Under the pieces are notes generated by a model, which saw only the letters and a program-made list of their open reading frames with translations, had not been told where the DNA came from and did not search any database. The position numbers and the translations under genes were made by a program. From NCBI GenBank assembly GCA_964654125.1, contig CAZZGG010000030.1:1-24640 (forward strand): DNA of 24,640 nt, given 5' to 3'. Position 1 is the first letter of the stretch. Each line of letters starts with the position of its first letter. Origin of the DNA: JAAYBY01 sp964654125. Lineage in GTDB: Bacteria > Bacillota > Clostridia > Saccharofermentanales > UBA5734. This document shows positions 23,614-24,640 of the stretch, one piece after another.

Positions 23614-23696
23614 GCGGCCATGGCGAAACTGGCAGACGCGCACGTTTGAGGGGCGTGTGGGCAACCATATGGGTTCAAGTCCCATTGGCCGCACCA
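23614..23696 (+). tRNA. tRNA-Leu (anticodon GAG)
   Basis: The acceptor stem GCGGCCA pairs perfectly with TGGCCGC, followed by the discriminator A and an encoded CCA. The anticodon stem CACGT/GCGTG frames the loop TTGAGGG, giving anticodon GAG for CUC/CUU leucine codons. The T arm is ATGGG-TTCAAGT-CCCAT. A variable region of about 11 bases (TGGGCAACCAT) with a GG/CC mini-stem fits a class II leucine tRNA. Length is 83 bases. Confidence 0.93.
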
Positions 23697-23701
23697 AATC
23701 C

Positions 23702-23743
23702 AAACAATCAGCCCGGGACAAAAGTCCCGGGCTGATTGTTTTT
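23702..23743 (+). terminator. Intrinsic terminator of tRNA-Leu
   Basis: An 18-bp perfect stem (23702-23719 with 23724-23741) around an AAAA loop, ending in a run of T. The GC-rich core is GCCCGGGAC/GTCCCGGGC. The stem begins six bases after the tRNA CCA. A-rich and T-rich outer arms make it potentially active in both directions. Confidence 0.92.
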
Positions 23744-23828
23744 ACCCTGAGCAGACCAGAAGAATCCTTGAACTAGCAAACCTGACCCTAAATGCAGCGT
23801 CTGGTTTTGGCTGAGGTAACTTTAGGTC

Positions 23829-24640
23829 TTACACTTTTTGTACCGGCCTGATACATTTCCAAAACCGCTCTGGGTCATGGAAAAAGTATGCTATCCTGCC
23901 TGGAGACGGGTCAGGGCGATAGTTTGTCCCAGCAAAAGTAAAGCTCGCGATTGCTGCAGCAAGCTTTTCTTCCACACTAGGGTTTTCTTGTTCATAGTCG
24001 AACGGACCATGCTCGAAAACAATATATTCAGCTTCGGGGACATCCAGCAAGAGCATTTGCCTTGGTACTGCGCCTGCGTAATCCGCAGGCAGGCGGACGC
24101 CATAGCATTCAGCGCGTGGGGTCCCATAGCAAAAGGGCTTACCATTTGGGTCGTTGATATAAGCCATGATCTGGCCACTGCCAGCGTTTGCTTCCTTACT
24201 GCCTTCATCGTCTAGCTTGTCTTCGATGCTGTCAAGCAAGCCGCAAATAGTATCACAGTCCTGCCCTGGAACATCTTTTTGCTTTTGCCAGAAGTCCCAA
24301 TAACCATTACTGGCATAATTTCGGATGTGCAAGAACTTATGGGCCGGGATGGTTACAAAATAAATTTTGATTTCCTCTGTGGATTTCGCCATACCAATCT
24401 CTCCTAATCCTAAAAAGTAGCGGTCAAAGGGATTAATTTTAGTACGAAGCACAACAGGCCTAGGTTTTTTGCGGTATTCGCTTGGCGCAAGACCGTAAGT
24501 AGCCTTAAAAGCCCGCGTAAAAGCTGCATGTGATGAAAATCCATGCTCAACAGCAATATCCAAAAGCCTGCTTGCACTGTCTCGCACCGTTACTGAAAAC
24601 TTATAAAAAGCTATAAACTTTTATGTTTCATTCCTTCTTC
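23829..24640 (-). pseudogene. AraC-family regulator with GyrI-like effector domain, 5' truncated or broken
   Basis: From the GTG at 24587 the frame gives 252 aa: the second AraC helix-turn-helix (SRLLDIAVEHGFSSHAAFTRAFKATYGLAPSEYRKKP), a linker, then a GyrI/BmrR-like small-molecule binding domain (about 75-252: IKIYFVTIPAHKFLHIRNY ... EYIVFEHGPFDYE). A working AraC regulator needs the first helix-turn-helix too. Upstream in the same frame the sequence continues AraC-like (KFIAFYKFSVTVRDS, preceded by RRNET) but is interrupted by TAA at 24621-24623. The gene therefore looks like the 3' part of an AraC gene with a nonsense codon, continuing past the right edge. No clear ribosome site precedes the GTG. 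Codon use is more AT-rich than the neighbours, suggesting separate ancestry. A short GyrI-dominated protein from GTG is the alternative. Confidence 0.7.

Noticed and set aside
23784..23828. Inverted repeat GACCcTAAA ... TTTAGGTC between tRNA-Leu and the AraC-like gene
   Set aside because: Eight-base arms with one bulge and a 28-base loop; likely chance, and no T run follows on either strand.
1..24640. CRISPR array, prophage, toxin-antitoxin or defence system
   Set aside because: No regularly spaced direct repeats, phage structural genes, integrase or nuclease-type genes were found in any frame I examined.

Overview
The window looks like a chromosomal segment of a low-to-moderate GC Bacillota, most likely a member of the Clostridia. 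Support comes from strong AGGAGG-type ribosome binding sites, TTG starts behind good Shine-Dalgarno sites, a T-box leader on an aminoacyl-tRNA synthetase gene, SepF, ScpA/ScpB, a HemZ-type radical SAM protein, and an anaerobic 2-oxoacid:ferredoxin oxidoreductase (IorAB) next to PaaK. No prophage, CRISPR array or intact insertion sequence was seen. The genus cannot be fixed from the sequence alone.

Layout, mostly on the minus strand. (1) 62-3393: a site-2-type M50 peptidase, trpS, scpA and scpB, read right to left, with each downstream start close to or overlapping the previous stop. (2) 3456-6946: ileS of the eukaryote-like type 2 class (KMSKH signature), behind an isoleucine T-box leader with its own sigma-A promoter and terminator. 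(3) 6947-7606: about 660 bases without a convincing gene, with an imperfect hairpin and a palindrome. (4) 7607-8545 (+): a membrane-anchored metallophosphoesterase whose 3' end overlaps the convergent hemZ. (5) 8526-14337 (-): a six-gene unit, in transcription order Gfo/Idh/MocA oxidoreductase, type II pantothenate kinase, DUF1624-like membrane protein, HAD phosphatase, DUF3810 membrane metalloprotein and hemZ. (6) 14511-15161 (+): a cytoplasmic DUF6250-like protein divergent from the oxidoreductase. Two similar inverted repeats lie in the shared promoter region. (7) 15183-15214: a bidirectional terminator between this gene and sepF.

(8) 15238-23336 (-): in transcription order paaK, iorA, iorB, a double-ACT protein, a methionine-gamma-lyase-like PLP protein, an HlyD-like membrane protein, a frameshifted yggS, then sepF with its own promoter. 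The first four form a recognisable module for aryl-pyruvate fermentation: IorAB oxidatively decarboxylates aryl pyruvates to aryl-acetyl-CoA, PaaK interconverts aryl acetates and their CoA esters, and the ACT protein probably senses an amino acid. (9) 23559-23743 (+): tRNA-Leu(GAG) with a consensus promoter and a very strong terminator. (10) 23829 to the right edge (-): the C-terminal part of an AraC/GyrI-type regulator, probably broken.

Most of the window is housekeeping. The points most worth a second look are the disrupted yggS, the paired operator-like sites between the oxidoreductase and DUF6250 genes, the structured paaK leader, the unexplained HlyD-like protein, and the gene-free stretch upstream of the phosphoesterase.
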